Part shown: positions 4,608 to 5,011 of the stretch, piece after piece
How positions within the stretch are numbered: position 1 is the first letter of the stretch
Layout of the letters: the number at the start of each line of letters is the position of its first letter
NCBI GenBank assembly: GCA_009780765.1
Contig: WQZK01000152.1
Coordinates: 1 to 5,011, forward strand
Direction: 5' to 3'
DNA length: 5,011 nucleotides
DNA from: Defluviitaleaceae bacterium
GTDB taxonomy: Bacteria > Bacillota > Clostridia > Lachnospirales > UBA5962
Notes under the pieces: generated by a model
Told to the model about the DNA's origin: nothing
The model's input: the letters and a program-made list of their open reading frames with translations, nothing else
The model's database searches: none
Program-made: the position numbers and the translations under genes

Positions 4608-5011
4608 TTAATTCTCTAACAAATTGATGCCTAGATTAAAGGCGTTTTTGCAATCAGTAGGGAACTGCTCGTTTTGCCATTTTTGTTTTTCTGCCTCGTC
4701 AAACACTGTGCAGAGATATTTAGAATAATCGTCAAATTGCACGGTGTTATACGAACTCATAGTTTTACAGTAACCAAACAACCTTTCAAGCACGGCTTCT
4801 GTTGGCTCAAACAAACTTTTGTAGCTCGTTTCTTGCATAAATTCTTCTGTAACATTCATGGTGTATATAATTCCTATAGGAATTTTTCTTAAAAGCAAGC
4901 CTTTAAATCCTTCTGTATACGTTAAAACAGGGAACATCAGCCTTTCTAAAAATGAACGCATTTCACCTGTAACATCCCAAAAGTATATTGGTGAACCAAG
5001 AATTATAGCAT
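4608..5011 (-). CDS. flavodoxin-fold NAD(P)H-dependent FMN oxidoreductase / iron-sulfur flavoprotein family, C-terminal part
   Basis: The frame is open from the right edge to TAA 4608-4610, giving 133 visible residues. An ATG at 4959-4961 lies inside conserved sequence and is not the start. The visible part begins with AIILGSPIYFWDVTGEMRSF, the hallmark segment of NADPH-dependent FMN reductase-like proteins: the SPIYF loop contacts the flavin and the TGEMRSFLER helix follows. Next come a beta strand (KIPIGIIYTMN, about 42-52) and the variable C-terminal region, which includes TVQFDDYSKY. The N-terminal half, including the phosphate-binding loop and any CxxCxxC cluster motif, is outside the window, so I cannot say whether it carries an iron-sulfur cluster. 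A Trp follows SPIYF where I recall Gly as common. The redox partner is unknown. It appears to be separate from the greA operon, which has its own promoter. Confidence 0.85.
   Translation of the reverse strand, partial: AIILGSPIYFWDVTGEMRSFLERLMFPVLTYTEGFKGLLLRKIPIGIIYTMNVTEEFMQETSYKSLFEPTEAVLERLFGYCKTMSSYNTVQFDDYSKYLCTVFDEAEKQKWQNEQFPTDCKNAFNLGINLLEN

Overview
The window looks like chromosome from a low-GC Firmicute, most likely a member of the Clostridia. The reasons are the AT-rich coding sequence, strong AGGAGG-type ribosome binding sites, a greA-lysS gene pair, a DUF1576-type membrane protein, and iron-sulfur-flavoprotein-like and frataxin-like small proteins. This placement rests on protein resemblance recalled from memory, not on a search.

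Layout. Positions 2-619 (+) hold the C-terminal part of a DUF1576-like membrane protein that enters from the left edge. A GC-richer spacer with hairpins follows (620-755). At 756-1667 (+) lies a polytopic membrane protein gene whose 15th codon is an in-frame TAG, so it is either a pseudogene or is expressed by restarting just downstream. It ends in a strong hairpin terminator (1648-1680) that also serves the genes arriving on the other strand. Between the two converging transcription units sits a 92-bp palindromic intergenic repeat (1723-1814).

The remaining genes are on the minus strand. Reading in the direction of transcription: a flavodoxin-fold NAD(P)H/FMN oxidoreductase cut by the right edge (5011-4608), a 15-bp-stem hairpin (4606-4574), a consensus sigma-A-type promoter (TTGACA, 17 bp, TATAAT), greA (transcript cleavage factor), a partial second copy of the greA 3' end, lysS (class II lysyl-tRNA synthetase) and a small DUF1801/frataxin-like gene. 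greA, lysS and the DUF1801 gene appear to form one operon, because gaps are short and no internal promoter or terminator is evident.

The most notable observations are three. First, a 200-bp direct repeat of the 3' end of greA lies between greA and lysS: five differences, all transitions, all toward A/T in the fragment, and the fragment's stop codon forms part of the lysS ribosome binding site. Second, an amber codon interrupts the membrane protein gene, with a Shine-Dalgarno-like AGGGG and a GTG placed for restart. Third, the greA promoter carries overlapping dyads across its -10 element. I see no CRISPR array, tRNA, rRNA, transposase, phage gene or defence system, and nothing that amounts to an undescribed multi-gene system.
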